The notes under the pieces are model-generated. The model ran no database searches. It was not told the origin of the DNA and saw only the letters and a list, made by a program, of their open reading frames with translations. Positions 1-7,743 of a stretch of DNA of 20,941 bases are shown here, piece by piece. Every line of letters begins with the position of its first letter. Within the stretch, counting starts at the first letter, position 1. Both the position numbers and the translations under genes were made by a program. This DNA comes from Candidatus Paceibacter normanii SCGC AAA255-P19. Its GTDB lineage: Bacteria > Patescibacteriota > Minisyncoccia > Minisyncoccales > Paceibacteraceae. The stretch covers positions 1 through 20,941 of the forward strand of contig ASKX01000011.1 of the NCBI GenBank assembly GCA_000398025.1, given 5' to 3'.

Positions 1-1
1 T

Positions 2-403
2 TATCCACCCGGGAAAAGAGTGTTAGTGGGGTATGAAATAAGACAATCTCTAGAAGTAAAAATTAGAGATATGCATGATATTGGAAGCATTATTCAAGGA
101 GCGACTGATGCTGGAGCCAATCAAGTGGGAGATTTGCAGTTTACTATTGACAAAGAAGACGAATTTAAAAAACAAGCCAGAAAAGAAGCAATCAAGAAAG
201 CCAAATCCAAAGCTGAGGAATTAGCTTCGCAGTTAGGAGTAAAATTGGTGAGAATTGCTGATTTTAGCGAAGGAGTAAGTGTTCCGTATTATTATGGTTT
301 AGAAAAGTCTGTTGCTATGGGGGCTGGAGAAGCTGCTCCTCAAATCGAAACTGGCGAGAATAAAATAGAGGTTACGGTTAGCATTACCTACGAAATTAAA
401 TAA
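2..403 (+). CDS. SIMPL-domain (DUF541) protein, C-terminal part; 5' end outside window
   Basis: The frame is open from the window edge (Y-P-P-G-K-R before the GTG at 20), so the GTG is very likely internal and the gene starts upstream. The visible 133 residues carry features typical of SIMPL/DUF541 proteins. These are a GYE-RQSLEVKIRD strand, a D-GANQVG segment, a helix rich in K, A and E (KKAKSKAEELASQLG), and a final beta strand with a V-T-V-S-I-T-Y pattern. Family members are usually periplasmic or membrane-anchored BON-like proteins of uncertain function; the signal or anchor would lie upstream and cannot be seen. The gene leads a run of five + strand genes, with 15 bases before the next. 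Family assignment is fairly firm; function is unknown. Confidence 0.75.
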   Translation, partial: YPPGKRVLVGYEIRQSLEVKIRDMHDIGSIIQGATDAGANQVGDLQFTIDKEDEFKKQARKEAIKKAKSKAEELASQLGVKLVRIADFSEGVSVPYYYGLEKSVAMGAGEAAPQIETGENKIEVTVSITYEIK

Positions 404-418
404 AAATTATAAATATTT

Positions 419-1144
419 ATGACGACGTTAATCAATTCGGCTGCTCCGAAAAGTTTTCAGGTTTTTAGTAAAAGCGTCCATCCTAATATTGTCAACGCGG
501 TCGCCAATCTTTCCCGTTCTCCGGAAATCCAGAAACTTTCTGATTTAGTTGAAAATAATCTTTATCATGACCACGAAAACGTTCTTGATCACGTCCAGGC
601 CGTGTTTGCGAACATTCAAGAACTTTTAAAGTTTGAGTTTGTAAAATCTGACGAATTGCAAAAGAAATACCTTACCTATTTTAACGAAATCCTGGACAAA
701 AATGGAAACTATAAAAGAATCGATTTGTTAATTTTGGCAGCCTGCCTTCATGATGTTGGGAAGGGTTTGAAAAAGGATAACGGCAAGCCGTGTTTTGAAA
801 TTATTGACGAGCAGGGAAACACGATGGCGTTTGGACACGACCATTTGGGAGCGATGATTGTACCTCAACTTCTTTGCGATTACGACCTTACCCCAAAGGA
901 GATTTCCATTGTTCAGGCCCTTGTTGACCTGCACGACACTTTCAATGAAACATTCTGCAGGGCTTACCTGACAAAAAAACCAGAAAAAGATATTCCCATT
1001 CTTCGACAAAAACAACCTTTATTTTATGTAGAGTTACTTCTCCACATATTATCAGACAATGCCGGCGCTAAGTCTTACCAACAATGGTTTGAATATCTCA
1101 AAGACGAAATCTTTCAGCAGGAATCTTTTCTAAAATATGAATAA
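419..1144 (+). CDS. HD-domain phosphohydrolase
   Basis: This 241-residue protein has the metal-binding layout of the HD superfamily. There is an early histidine (H58 in LDHVQ), the H111-D112 pair in HDVGKG, a downstream GHDH with H140 and H142, and a late aspartate (D213 in LSDNAG). Such proteins hydrolyse phosphomonoesters, nucleotides or phosphodiesters; nothing here fixes the substrate. No signal peptide or membrane segment is seen, so it is probably cytoplasmic. The start codon has no SD; the upstream bases are A/T only. Its end overlaps the HAD hydrolase by 8 bases (ATGAATAA), suggesting translational coupling and perhaps joint work on a phosphorylated metabolite. The superfamily call is firm; a specific function is not. 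Confidence 0.8.
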   Translation: MTTLINSAAPKSFQVFSKSVHPNIVNAVANLSRSPEIQKLSDLVENNLYHDHENVLDHVQAVFANIQELLKFEFVKSDELQKKYLTYFNEILDKNGNYKRIDLLILAACLHDVGKGLKKDNGKPCFEIIDEQGNTMAFGHDHLGAMIVPQLLCDYDLTPKEISIVQALVDLHDTFNETFCRAYLTKKPEKDIPILRQKQPLFYVELLLHILSDNAGAKSYQQWFEYLKDEIFQQESFLKYE

Positions 1145-1817
1145 ATTAATATTATTTGATGTCGACAGAACTTTGGTTTTAAGTTCTAAAGCGCACCATA
1201 AAGCATTTTCTGAGGCGTTTAAAAAAGCGTACGGAGTAAACGCAACCATCGAAATTATTAATCATCATGGAATGACTGAACAGCAAATAATAATCGAGGT
1301 TCTTAAGAAAAGCGGACTCAGCGAACAAGAGATAAAATCTAAAATAAAAGAATGTATGAAGGTAATGGTAGATTCTTTTAATAAATCTATTGAGAGTGAA
1401 AAAATTATCCCTTTAGATGGCGTTCAAGAATTATTAAAAGAATTAGAAAAGAATAATTTTTTAATGGGTCTGGTCACCGGCAACTTGGAAGATATTGCAA
1501 GAGGCAAGCTTAAAAAAGCCGGTATAAATCACTATTTTAAAATTGGAGGATTCGGGAGTGACGACATTAATCGAGTTAATTTAGTAAAATTAGCAATCAA
1601 AAGAGCAGAGGAGAATTTTACATTCGAATCTAATAAAAATATTTTCCTTATCGGAGATGCTCCTCAAGACATAAAGGCCGGGAAAGAGGCTGGAGTAAAA
1701 GCCATTGGCATTACAACCGGAATTTATTCAGAAAAAGAATTAAAAGAAGCTGGAGCCGACTATACTATAGCAAGTTTAAAAGACAAAAAGAGAATCTTAG
1801 AAATAATATCAAATTAA
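1137..1817 (+). CDS. HAD-superfamily phosphatase (phosphoglycolate phosphatase-like)
   Basis: This is a 226-residue haloacid dehalogenase fold hydrolase. Motif I is DVDRT (nucleophile D8, general acid D10), motif II is T114-G-N, and motif IV is GDAPQD (D174, D178). A helical cap insertion spans roughly residues 18-90, giving the C1-cap arrangement of the phosphoglycolate phosphatase/beta-phosphoglucomutase group. Motif I has R11 where most relatives have glycine. The C-terminal pattern KAGKEAGVKAIGITTG is also typical. Substrate cannot be deduced; housecleaning of phosphoglycolate or nucleotides is possible. It overlaps the HD phosphohydrolase gene and lacks an SD, so translation may depend on that overlap. 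Superfamily certain, substrate unknown. Confidence 0.82.
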   Translation: MNKLILFDVDRTLVLSSKAHHKAFSEAFKKAYGVNATIEIINHHGMTEQQIIIEVLKKSGLSEQEIKSKIKECMKVMVDSFNKSIESEKIIPLDGVQELLKELEKNNFLMGLVTGNLEDIARGKLKKAGINHYFKIGGFGSDDINRVNLVKLAIKRAEENFTFESNKNIFLIGDAPQDIKAGKEAGVKAIGITTGIYSEKELKEAGADYTIASLKDKKRILEIISN

Positions 1818-1827
1818 TTTTTTAAAA

Positions 1828-2166
1828 ATGCTCCTGAAGTTGCCAGAAGAAACAAAGGTTCGTTGGACTAAGCATTCCCAAATGAAAATACGGCAGTATC
1901 GCTTTTCAGAAAAGAGAGTGCTGAAGATTATCCGCAAACCTGATAGAAGAGAAGAGGGGATAGCGCCCGGAACCATAGCTACTATGCAAATTACCGGCAC
2001 CAAAAAACACCCAACCGAGGCCTGGACGATGTATGTGGTATTAAAGAAACCGAAGGGAATTAAAGTTGTTTCTGCCTGGCGGTATCCTGGTCGGACTCCA
2101 GAAGGAGAAAGACCAGCCATTCCCGAAGACACTCTTAAAGAGTTAGATAAAATTCTTGAGGAATAG
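1828..2166 (+). CDS. Small DUF4258-like protein
   Basis: This is a basic 112-residue protein. Its start (W-T-K-H-S-Q-M-K-I-R, then FSEKRVLKIIRKPD) resembles DUF4258 and toxin-like small proteins, where a histidine and an arginine sit in the first helix and a later strand carries a GT- or V-rich motif. A second half with VVSAWRYPGRTPEG suggests a small beta sheet. There is no SD; the upstream bases are T and A runs. It lies 10 bases after the HAD gene and 12 before the next gene, so it is probably co-transcribed. DUF4258 members have been compared with RelE-type folds, but no antitoxin partner is evident. Treat the family call as tentative. Confidence 0.6.
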   Translation: MLLKLPEETKVRWTKHSQMKIRQYRFSEKRVLKIIRKPDRREEGIAPGTIATMQITGTKKHPTEAWTMYVVLKKPKGIKVVSAWRYPGRTPEGERPAIPEDTLKELDKILEE

Positions 2167-2178
2167 TAGAATAAAATT

Positions 2179-2550
2179 ATGGAAATTGCTTCAAAAATTT
2201 TTGGTTGGGTATTGCTGGTAGCTGGCGTATTAATAATAGTTTGGACTTTATATACCACTTATAATATCTTTACTGCTCAAGCCGAGCTACCTGAGTTTTT
2301 TGAAATGGAAGCCATAGCTGAAAAAGGTAAAGAGGCTCAAGAGAGTTTAACTCAAAAGGGAGGTCTGGAAGGATTGCTTCAAGAACAAATGGGGCAAATG
2401 ATGGGCGAGCAGTTAAAAGGAATGTTTCAGATTCCAGCTGATACTATGCCCAAAATGCTTAATCTTATCGTTTGGTCAATGTTGGCTGGCATTCTGATAT
2501 TTGGCGGTAGCCAACTTTCCGGCCTGGGTATTAAGTTAATGAAGAAATAA
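2179..2550 (+). CDS. Small membrane protein, unknown function
   Basis: I do not recognise the family of this 123-residue protein. It has two hydrophobic segments, about residues 6-30 (IFGWVLLVAGVLIIVW) and 93-117 (LIVWSMLAGILIFGGSQL). They flank a hydrophilic, Gln/Glu/Met-rich middle (AEKGKEAQESL, LLQEQMGQMMGEQ) likely to be helical. The likely topology is two transmembrane helices with an 60-residue loop. It is the last gene of the leading + strand run and is followed by an intrinsic terminator shared with the convergent purL end. There is no SD. The ORF is convincing from its tight spacing and clear membrane pattern, but no function can be assigned. Confidence 0.65.
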   Translation: MEIASKIFGWVLLVAGVLIIVWTLYTTYNIFTAQAELPEFFEMEAIAEKGKEAQESLTQKGGLEGLLQEQMGQMMGEQLKGMFQIPADTMPKMLNLIVWSMLAGILIFGGSQLSGLGIKLMKK

Positions 2551-2570
2551 ATTGCTTCCCTAAATAATTA

Positions 2571-2599
2571 ATCCCGCTTTTATCAAGCGGGATTTTGAT
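2571..2599 (+). terminator. Intrinsic terminator between the small membrane protein gene and purL
   Basis: A perfect 9-bp stem (ATCCCGCTT, loop TTATC, AAGCGGGAT) at 2571-2593 is followed on the + strand by TTTGATTTT. On the - strand the same hairpin contains the purL stop codon (TGA at 2583-2585) in its loop and stem, with only an A/T-rich stretch after it. It is clearly a + strand terminator and possibly bidirectional. Confidence 0.75.
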
Positions 2600-5500
2600 T
2601 TTCGCACCATTCTCGTGCGTTTTGAAACATTCGCAACCAAGGCGAAATCCAATCTTTAAATTTCCATTCCTGAGGCACCCAAGGCCACTGCCACAAAAGA
2701 AACGACCTTTCGGGATGAGGCATCATGGCTAGATGCCTACCATCTGGCGAACAAAAAGCAGTGATACCAAATGGTGAACCATTGGGATTAAGCCGATACT
2801 CTTCAGTGGGTCTTCCTTGATCGTCTACATAAACCACAGGCGTCAGCCATTCCTGGACGGCTTTAGATAAGATTTTGGGGTTCGGGCAATAGAGACGACC
2901 TCCACCATGAGCTGACCAGATTCCCAGGATTGAGCCTTCCATGCCTTTCAGCATTATGGAAGGACTCTCCAGGATTTTCACTGCTCCCCAGTGCGACTCA
3001 AACCTTTCTGAAGGGTTGGCGATAAACCTTGGCTGTTCTTTTTCTGGAATTCCTTGCCAAGGCACCACACCCAAGAAAGCCATTAGCTGACAACCATTAC
3101 AGATACCCAAAGAGAAAGTGTCTGGACGATTGAAGAAACGTTCAAACATCTCTCTCAGTTTTTGATTAAACTTGATGGTGCCAGCCCAACCTTTAGCTGG
3201 ATCCAAAACGTCAGCATAGGAGAACCCACCGACTGGTATTAGGCCTCGGAATTGGTCAAGAGAAATTCTCTCTCCCAGCAAGTCAGTCATAGTTATATCC
3301 CAAGGCTCAAACCCAGTCAGGAAGAGAGCAGAGGTCATTTCCCGATCACCGTTGCTGCCTTCTTCTCGAAGCACTGCCACTTTTGGTTTATCCTCCCGGA
3401 CCAAGAGCTCGGGGGCAGTTGGCTCTAACTCAAAAGTTAAATGATATTTCAAGCCAGGACGGTCATGTCTTTGAGCTTGAGCTTTAGCTAGTTCCAGATT
3501 CATCTGTTCTTGCTCTAAACGGTCGCTGGTGGCTTCCCACCAATTGAGAAGAGTGGGAGTGTAAATGGCCAGCTCAACCTTGTCTCCGTAGCGAATTATT
3601 AACTGCCTTTTTTCTTGGGTTTTACCCAAGGCCACAAAGGAGACATTGAGCTCAGCCAAGATAGCAGTAATTGCTTCTTCCTTTTCTGGTAGATATTCTA
3701 TAACCCAGCCCAACTCTTCAGAGAACAACTGAGGAATTGCCGCCCCTTTTCCTGGGAGCTGGATTACCGCTCCACAGCTGCCAGCCATGACCATTTCAGT
3801 AAAGACAGTAATTAAGCCGCCGTCACTACGGTCATGATTTGCCAGAATTAAATCTTCGGCAATCATTTCCTGAAGAGCCTTAAAACCATTGACTAGAAGC
3901 AGCTTATCAACATCTGGTGACTCGTCACCAATTTGCCCAAGAGCTTGAGCCAGAGCTGAGCCGCCAAGACGATTCTTCCCAGGAGCCAGATTCACTAGCA
4001 TCAGGCAGCTTTCACCAGGCCTTTTGATGTCGGGAGTAACTTTTTTGGTGATGTCTGGCATGGTAACGTAACCTGAAATCACCAATTCGCCTGGTGCTTT
4101 CACTATTTCGTCGCCAACTTTAGCTGCCATAGACAAGCTGTCTTTGCCGCCGTCAATGGCAATACCAAGCTGGATCATCAATTCACTGGCCGCTAAGGCC
4201 GCATCATAAAGCAAGGCGCCTTGACCTGGTAGTTTAGCTGCCCACATCCAGTTGGCTGAGCACTTAATGTTTTCCAAGCTACTGATTTTAGCTGAAGCTA
4301 AATTAGTTAGCATTTCGCCAACCGCCATCCTGGCTCCAGCTTTGACATCAACCAACGTCTTGATAGGTTGTTCGCCAATGGCAGTGGCAGCTCCTGTCAG
4401 CCCAAAATGGCTTTGGGCGACTACCGCTACGTCAGCTACTGGAAGCTGCAGGGGTCCGCAACATTGCTGCTGAGCCACAAGGCCGGTAACTGACCGGTCA
4501 ACCTTTCTGACCAAAAACCCTTTGGAACCAACTGAAGGCAAACGAAATACCATTCTTAAGGCCTCTGCTACTGAGAGCTTTTCTGGTATTTGCAAGGGAG
4601 TCAGCTTTTGAGGAAGGTGCTCTAAAGTGAAGGTCTTTTGGGGTATGTCTGAAAGGATTTTCTCCAACTCCAGGTCAACTGGAAAGGAATTATCCTGTTC
4701 GTCATAAACCACAATGCGGCCGTCACCAGTAATCTCGCCCAAAACCTCGCAGTGAACTTTCTCCCGTTGGCAGATTGCCTGAAATTCTTCTATCCTCTCA
4801 GGATAGATTAAAAAGGCGCCGCGTTCCTGATATTCAGCCACCCAAATTTCTAGCACGGTTAAGGTTTTGTCGCCGAGACGAATCTGGCGAATTCTGATTC
4901 TACCACCAGCTGGCGTTATCAGCTCGGTTAGAACGTTAGAAGGTCCACCAGCTCCTTGATCGTGGACAATGAGAATGGGGCTTCTTTCGTCCATTTCCAC
5001 GCAAGCCCGGATGACCCGATTGAGTTTGTTTTCCATTTCCGGATCACCGCGCTGGACGGCATTAAAGTCAAGCTCCTCAATGTTCTCACCCTGTAACATG
5101 CTGGAACCTGAGCCGCCGCCAACCCCAATTCGGTAAGCCGGACCGCCAACCTGCAAGATTAGCATGCCTTTTTTGGGTTCTTCTTTTTCAGTATGGCGAG
5201 CGTCTATTTGACCGATGCCGCCAGTGAACATAATTGGCTTTAACCAAGTTCGTCGTTCACTGTCTGGTAAAACCTGCTCAAAGGTTCTGGTAAAACCTTG
5301 AATGACTGGCTCGCCAAACTTGTTGCCATAATCTGAAGCACCGTTACTGGCTCCAATTAAGATATCTACCGGCGAAGCCAGATTGGAAGGATAAACCAGC
5401 TCTCGATTTTCTCCAGGAATTTGGTAATCGGAAAAATTGAGGTTAGCTACACAATAACCAGCCGTGCCGGCAATAATCAAGGAACCTTTGCCAGTGCTCT

Positions 5501-6380
5501 GGCCATCGCGGATTCTACCGCCAGTTCCGGTGGTCGCACCCTGAAAGGGTTCTATCCCACTGGGATAGTTATGAGTTTCAGCGGTAAAGACAATGTGATA
5601 GGTAAGTTGCTGCTGCCAGAAAGGCGAGCATTTACCAGGATACTGGGGGATGATAGTCCAGATAGTATAACCCTGGATAGCGCTGGCATTATCCTTAAAA
5701 GCAACCACACTGTTGTTTGGATTAGCCAGTAAAGTTGACTGGATTATTTCCATCAACGTCCTTGGGACTTCTTTTCCCTCTATCACCAGCTTTCCTTTGA
5801 AAAACCAGTGGCGGGAATGCTCGCTGTTATTGTTGCCCAGCTGAAAGCATTCTACATTGGTCGGGTTGCGGCTAAAAGTTTTAGTAAAGAGTTGGTGATA
5901 GAAATTAATATCCCAGTCATCCATACCCAGACCCATTTCCCGGTTAGCTCTTTTAAGAGCTTTCGGGCCTTCCTCGATGAGAGGAATGAAATAAACTCCT
6001 TCAGGAGTAATACCTGTTTCAAAGGTCTCTAAAGGAACTGAGTAAGGGCATTCAGTCATTCGGTCAAATCCAATTGGTCCCAGGGAACGCCTGGAACATT
6101 CCAGACGGGTAACCTTTGTTAGTCCACAGGAATGGCAAATGGCTACGGCATTAGTAGAGAAAGCCGTACTAAAGTTCAGACGAGGCCCAACCTCAATAAC
6201 TTTTTGTTCATCAGAAACAAGGAAAGGCCTTCTTCTAAAGCATTCTGGCTCAAAAGTTTCGGCCAACAACCACCAGAGATTCTCTAATTCTTGTCTGGTT
6301 AGAGGGGTTGAGGTTTCCACATTAAAACACCACTCAAAATCTGCTCTAATTTTTCGATAGAAATGCTGAACAGTCGACAT
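2583..6380 (-). CDS. purL: Phosphoribosylformylglycinamidine synthase, single-chain (large) PurL
   Basis: This enzyme converts FGAR plus glutamine and ATP to FGAM in de novo purine synthesis. At 1265 residues it is the long fused form known from gammaproteobacteria and eukaryotes, not the PurS/PurL/PurQ three-subunit form. The N-terminal and linker part holds NNNSEHSRHW near 183-192. The synthetase core has AETHNYPSGIEPF (267-279) and GATTGTGGRIRD (281-292). The C-terminal class I glutaminase domain (about 1000-1260) keeps the full triad: C1094 in GICNGCQ, then H1222 and E1224 in PHPER. The ATG is preceded by AAAGGAG at good spacing. The gene is divergent from purM across a 174-base regulatory gap. 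No frameshift or truncation is seen. Confidence 0.97.
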   Translation of the reverse strand: MSTVQHFYRKIRADFEWCFNVETSTPLTRQELENLWWLLAETFEPECFRRRPFLVSDEQKVIEVGPRLNFSTAFSTNAVAICHSCGLTKVTRLECSRRSLGPIGFDRMTECPYSVPLETFETGITPEGVYFIPLIEEGPKALKRANREMGLGMDDWDINFYHQLFTKTFSRNPTNVECFQLGNNNSEHSRHWFFKGKLVIEGKEVPRTLMEIIQSTLLANPNNSVVAFKDNASAIQGYTIWTIIPQYPGKCSPFWQQQLTYHIVFTAETHNYPSGIEPFQGATTGTGGRIRDGQSTGKGSLIIAGTAGYCVANLNFSDYQIPGENRELVYPSNLASPVDILIGASNGASDYGNKFGEPVIQGFTRTFEQVLPDSERRTWLKPIMFTGGIGQIDARHTEKEEPKKGMLILQVGGPAYRIGVGGGSGSSMLQGENIEELDFNAVQRGDPEMENKLNRVIRACVEMDERSPILIVHDQGAGGPSNVLTELITPAGGRIRIRQIRLGDKTLTVLEIWVAEYQERGAFLIYPERIEEFQAICQREKVHCEVLGEITGDGRIVVYDEQDNSFPVDLELEKILSDIPQKTFTLEHLPQKLTPLQIPEKLSVAEALRMVFRLPSVGSKGFLVRKVDRSVTGLVAQQQCCGPLQLPVADVAVVAQSHFGLTGAATAIGEQPIKTLVDVKAGARMAVGEMLTNLASAKISSLENIKCSANWMWAAKLPGQGALLYDAALAASELMIQLGIAIDGGKDSLSMAAKVGDEIVKAPGELVISGYVTMPDITKKVTPDIKRPGESCLMLVNLAPGKNRLGGSALAQALGQIGDESPDVDKLLLVNGFKALQEMIAEDLILANHDRSDGGLITVFTEMVMAGSCGAVIQLPGKGAAIPQLFSEELGWVIEYLPEKEEAITAILAELNVSFVALGKTQEKRQLIIRYGDKVELAIYTPTLLNWWEATSDRLEQEQMNLELAKAQAQRHDRPGLKYHLTFELEPTAPELLVREDKPKVAVLREEGSNGDREMTSALFLTGFEPWDITMTDLLGERISLDQFRGLIPVGGFSYADVLDPAKGWAGTIKFNQKLREMFERFFNRPDTFSLGICNGCQLMAFLGVVPWQGIPEKEQPRFIANPSERFESHWGAVKILESPSIMLKGMEGSILGIWSAHGGGRLYCPNPKILSKAVQEWLTPVVYVDDQGRPTEEYRLNPNGSPFGITAFCSPDGRHLAMMPHPERSFLLWQWPWVPQEWKFKDWISPWLRMFQNAREWCENQNPA

Positions 6381-6436
6381 CTTGCTTCTCCTTTCTATTC
6401 CAGATTTTTATTTTTACTGACAAAGGGCTAATAAAA

Positions 6437-6464
6437 AACGTTGCCCCTCCTTTGAAACAACGTT
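6437..6464 (-). promoter_or_regulatory. Leader hairpin or paired AACGTT operator upstream of purL
   Basis: AACGTTG (6437-6443) and CAACGTT (6458-6464) are perfect inverted arms around a 14-base gap. Read on the - strand, the second arm is followed by a T run, so the purL transcript could form a terminator-like hairpin before the gene. Alternatively, each arm contains the palindrome AACGTT, the core seen in many LacI/PurR-family operators, with centres 22 bp apart. The sequence alone does not decide between attenuator and operator. Confidence 0.4.
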
Positions 6465-6473
6465 GATACTCTA

Positions 6474-6502
6474 TTTACAGATTAACAAATAATTAGTAAA
6501 AT
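6474..6502 (+). promoter_or_regulatory. Candidate purM promoter
   Basis: TTTACA (6474-6479), a 17-base spacer and TAAAAT (6497-6502) lie about 50 bases before the purM start. Each hexamer has one mismatch to the sigma-70 consensus. It overlaps the divergent purL promoter, so the two genes are probably controlled together. Confidence 0.5.
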
Positions 6503-6521
6503 CACAATAGGATTTTGTCAA
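6492..6521 (-). promoter_or_regulatory. Candidate purL promoter
   Basis: On the - strand a perfect -35 TTGACA (6516-6521) is followed after 17-18 bases by TACTAA or ACTAAT (6492-6498), a mediocre -10. It overlaps the candidate purM promoter on the other strand. Confidence 0.45.
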
Positions 6522-6554
6522 AACTATACTATATTTCTGAGGAGGTTCAGACAG

Positions 6555-7583
6555 ATGACAAGTAATGCCTATAAGGGATCAGGGGTGGATATTGATGCTG
6601 CTACCAGAGCAGTAGAGTTAATGAAGGCTTATGTCAGATCTACTTTCACTTCCAGCGTAATCAGCGATATCGGGCTTTTCAGCGGCTTGTTTACTATTCC
6701 TGAACTAAAGAAATACAAGGAGCCGGTCTTTGCTGGCAGCACTGATGGCGTAGGCACTAAAATGATGATTGCTGAGAGAATGGGCAAGTTTGACACCATC
6801 GGCCAGTGTTTAGCTAATCACTGCGTTAACGACATTTTAACTTCAGGAGCTAAGCCCTTAGCTTTTTTTGACTACACGGCTTCCCTAAAATTAATACCAG
6901 CAGAAGTCGCTGACATTGTCAAAGGTATAGCTACAGCTTGCCGAGAAGTGGACTGCGCTCTGGTTGGTGGTGAAACTGCTGAAATGCCAGGCGTTTACCG
7001 TAAGGGTCGCCACGACCTAGTCGGAACTATCTTTGGCATAGTAGAAAGAGAAAAAGTGATCGATGGTTCCAGAATAGCTGAAGGCGATTTGCTCTTAGGC
7101 CTGCCTTCCAGCGGGTTGCACACCAACGGTTATTCCTTGGTTCGAAAAGCGATTAAAACCGCCGGGTTGAAACTTAATCAATACATTGAAGAACTGGGCT
7201 GTACTCTGGGAGAAGAATTACTTAGAGTTCACAAATGCTACTTCTCTCAAGTGTATCCGCTCGCCCAAGAGTTTAATCTCGGTGGAGTCGCTCATATCAC
7301 TGGCGGCGGCTTGATAGACAACATTGCCCGACTTTTGCCCGACAGTTTGTGCGCTAAGATCGACTACGATTGGCCGATCCCAGCTATCTTTAAGATGGTT
7401 CAGGAAATTGAAAATGTTTCCTGGCCAGAAATGCGCAAAACTTTCAATCTTGGCGTGGGGATGGTGCTAATAGTGTCCTACGAGGAAAGCGAGCAGATTC
7501 GGGAAGCGCTTGGTGACGACCATTGGCTGATTGGGGAAATTTGCCTGCGTAAAGAAGGCGAAGATAAAGTAGTCTTTTCTTAA
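6555..7583 (+). CDS. purM: Phosphoribosylformylglycinamidine cyclo-ligase (AIR synthetase)
   Basis: PurM closes FGAM to aminoimidazole ribonucleotide with ATP, the step after PurL. At 342 residues it is full length. Visible family motifs are GSTDGVGTK (61-69, nucleotide-binding region), VNDILTSGAKPLAFFDY (91-107), GGETAEMPGVY (138-148), GLPSSGLHTNGYSLVR (182-197) and HITGGGLIDNIAR in the second half. The ATG at 6555 is preceded by GAGGAGG eight bases upstream, one of the strong SDs in this window. It is divergent from purL and ends at a strong terminator, so it forms a single-gene unit separate from dapA-dapB. The assignment is secure. Confidence 0.97.
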   Translation: MTSNAYKGSGVDIDAATRAVELMKAYVRSTFTSSVISDIGLFSGLFTIPELKKYKEPVFAGSTDGVGTKMMIAERMGKFDTIGQCLANHCVNDILTSGAKPLAFFDYTASLKLIPAEVADIVKGIATACREVDCALVGGETAEMPGVYRKGRHDLVGTIFGIVEREKVIDGSRIAEGDLLLGLPSSGLHTNGYSLVRKAIKTAGLKLNQYIEELGCTLGEELLRVHKCYFSQVYPLAQEFNLGGVAHITGGGLIDNIARLLPDSLCAKIDYDWPIPAIFKMVQEIENVSWPEMRKTFNLGVGMVLIVSYEESEQIREALGDDHWLIGEICLRKEGEDKVVFS

Positions 7584-7585
7584 TT

Positions 7586-7608
7586 CCGTGCTAAAAGCAC
7601 GGTTTTTT
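7586..7608 (+). terminator. Intrinsic terminator after purM
   Basis: A 7-bp perfect stem (CCGTGCT, loop AAA, AGCACGG) is followed directly by six T residues. It separates purM from the dapA promoter that begins eight bases further on. Confidence 0.88.
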
Positions 7609-7615
7609 ATTTTAG

Positions 7616-7644
7616 TTGACAGTTTTTTGATTTGTATTTAGAAT
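7616..7644 (+). promoter_or_regulatory. Strong sigma-70-type promoter for dapA-dapB
   Basis: TTGACA (7616-7621), an exact 17-base spacer and TAGAAT (7639-7644) give a near-consensus promoter, the best in the window. Transcription would begin about 7651, leaving a leader of about 93 bases before dapA. Confidence 0.75.
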
Positions 7645-7658
7645 AATATTATCCGTTT

Positions 7659-7692
7659 AAGGAGGTGATCTGTGGAGGGAAAAATGAATTAG
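7659..7692 (+). promoter_or_regulatory. Possible six-codon leader ORF with full-length Shine-Dalgarno, before dapA
   Basis: AAGGAGGTGATC (7659-7670) matches the complement of the canonical 16S rRNA 3' tail at all 12 positions. It is followed by GTG at 7672, six sense codons (M-E-G-K-M-N) and TAG at 7690-7692. It lies in the dapA leader, well upstream of the gene's own SD. It could be a leader peptide, a ribosome standby site or a relic of a lost gene. Only one lysine codon is present, so classical lysine attenuation is not well supported. Confidence 0.35.
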
Positions 7693-7743
7693 CACTCTAA
7701 AAAAGTGAATAACTGAACAAATGCTTGAAAGGAGGAAAAGACA

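Noticed and set aside
1..9. DnaA-box-like TTATCCACC at the window start
   Set aside because: It lies inside the SIMPL-domain coding frame, has one mismatch and stands alone.
6381..6554. Purine riboswitch in the purL leader
   Set aside because: The conserved aptamer core elements are absent; only a single inverted AACGTT pair is present.
7622..7743. Lysine riboswitch before dapA
   Set aside because: The leader is only about 93 bases and shows none of the long multi-helix lysine aptamer layout.
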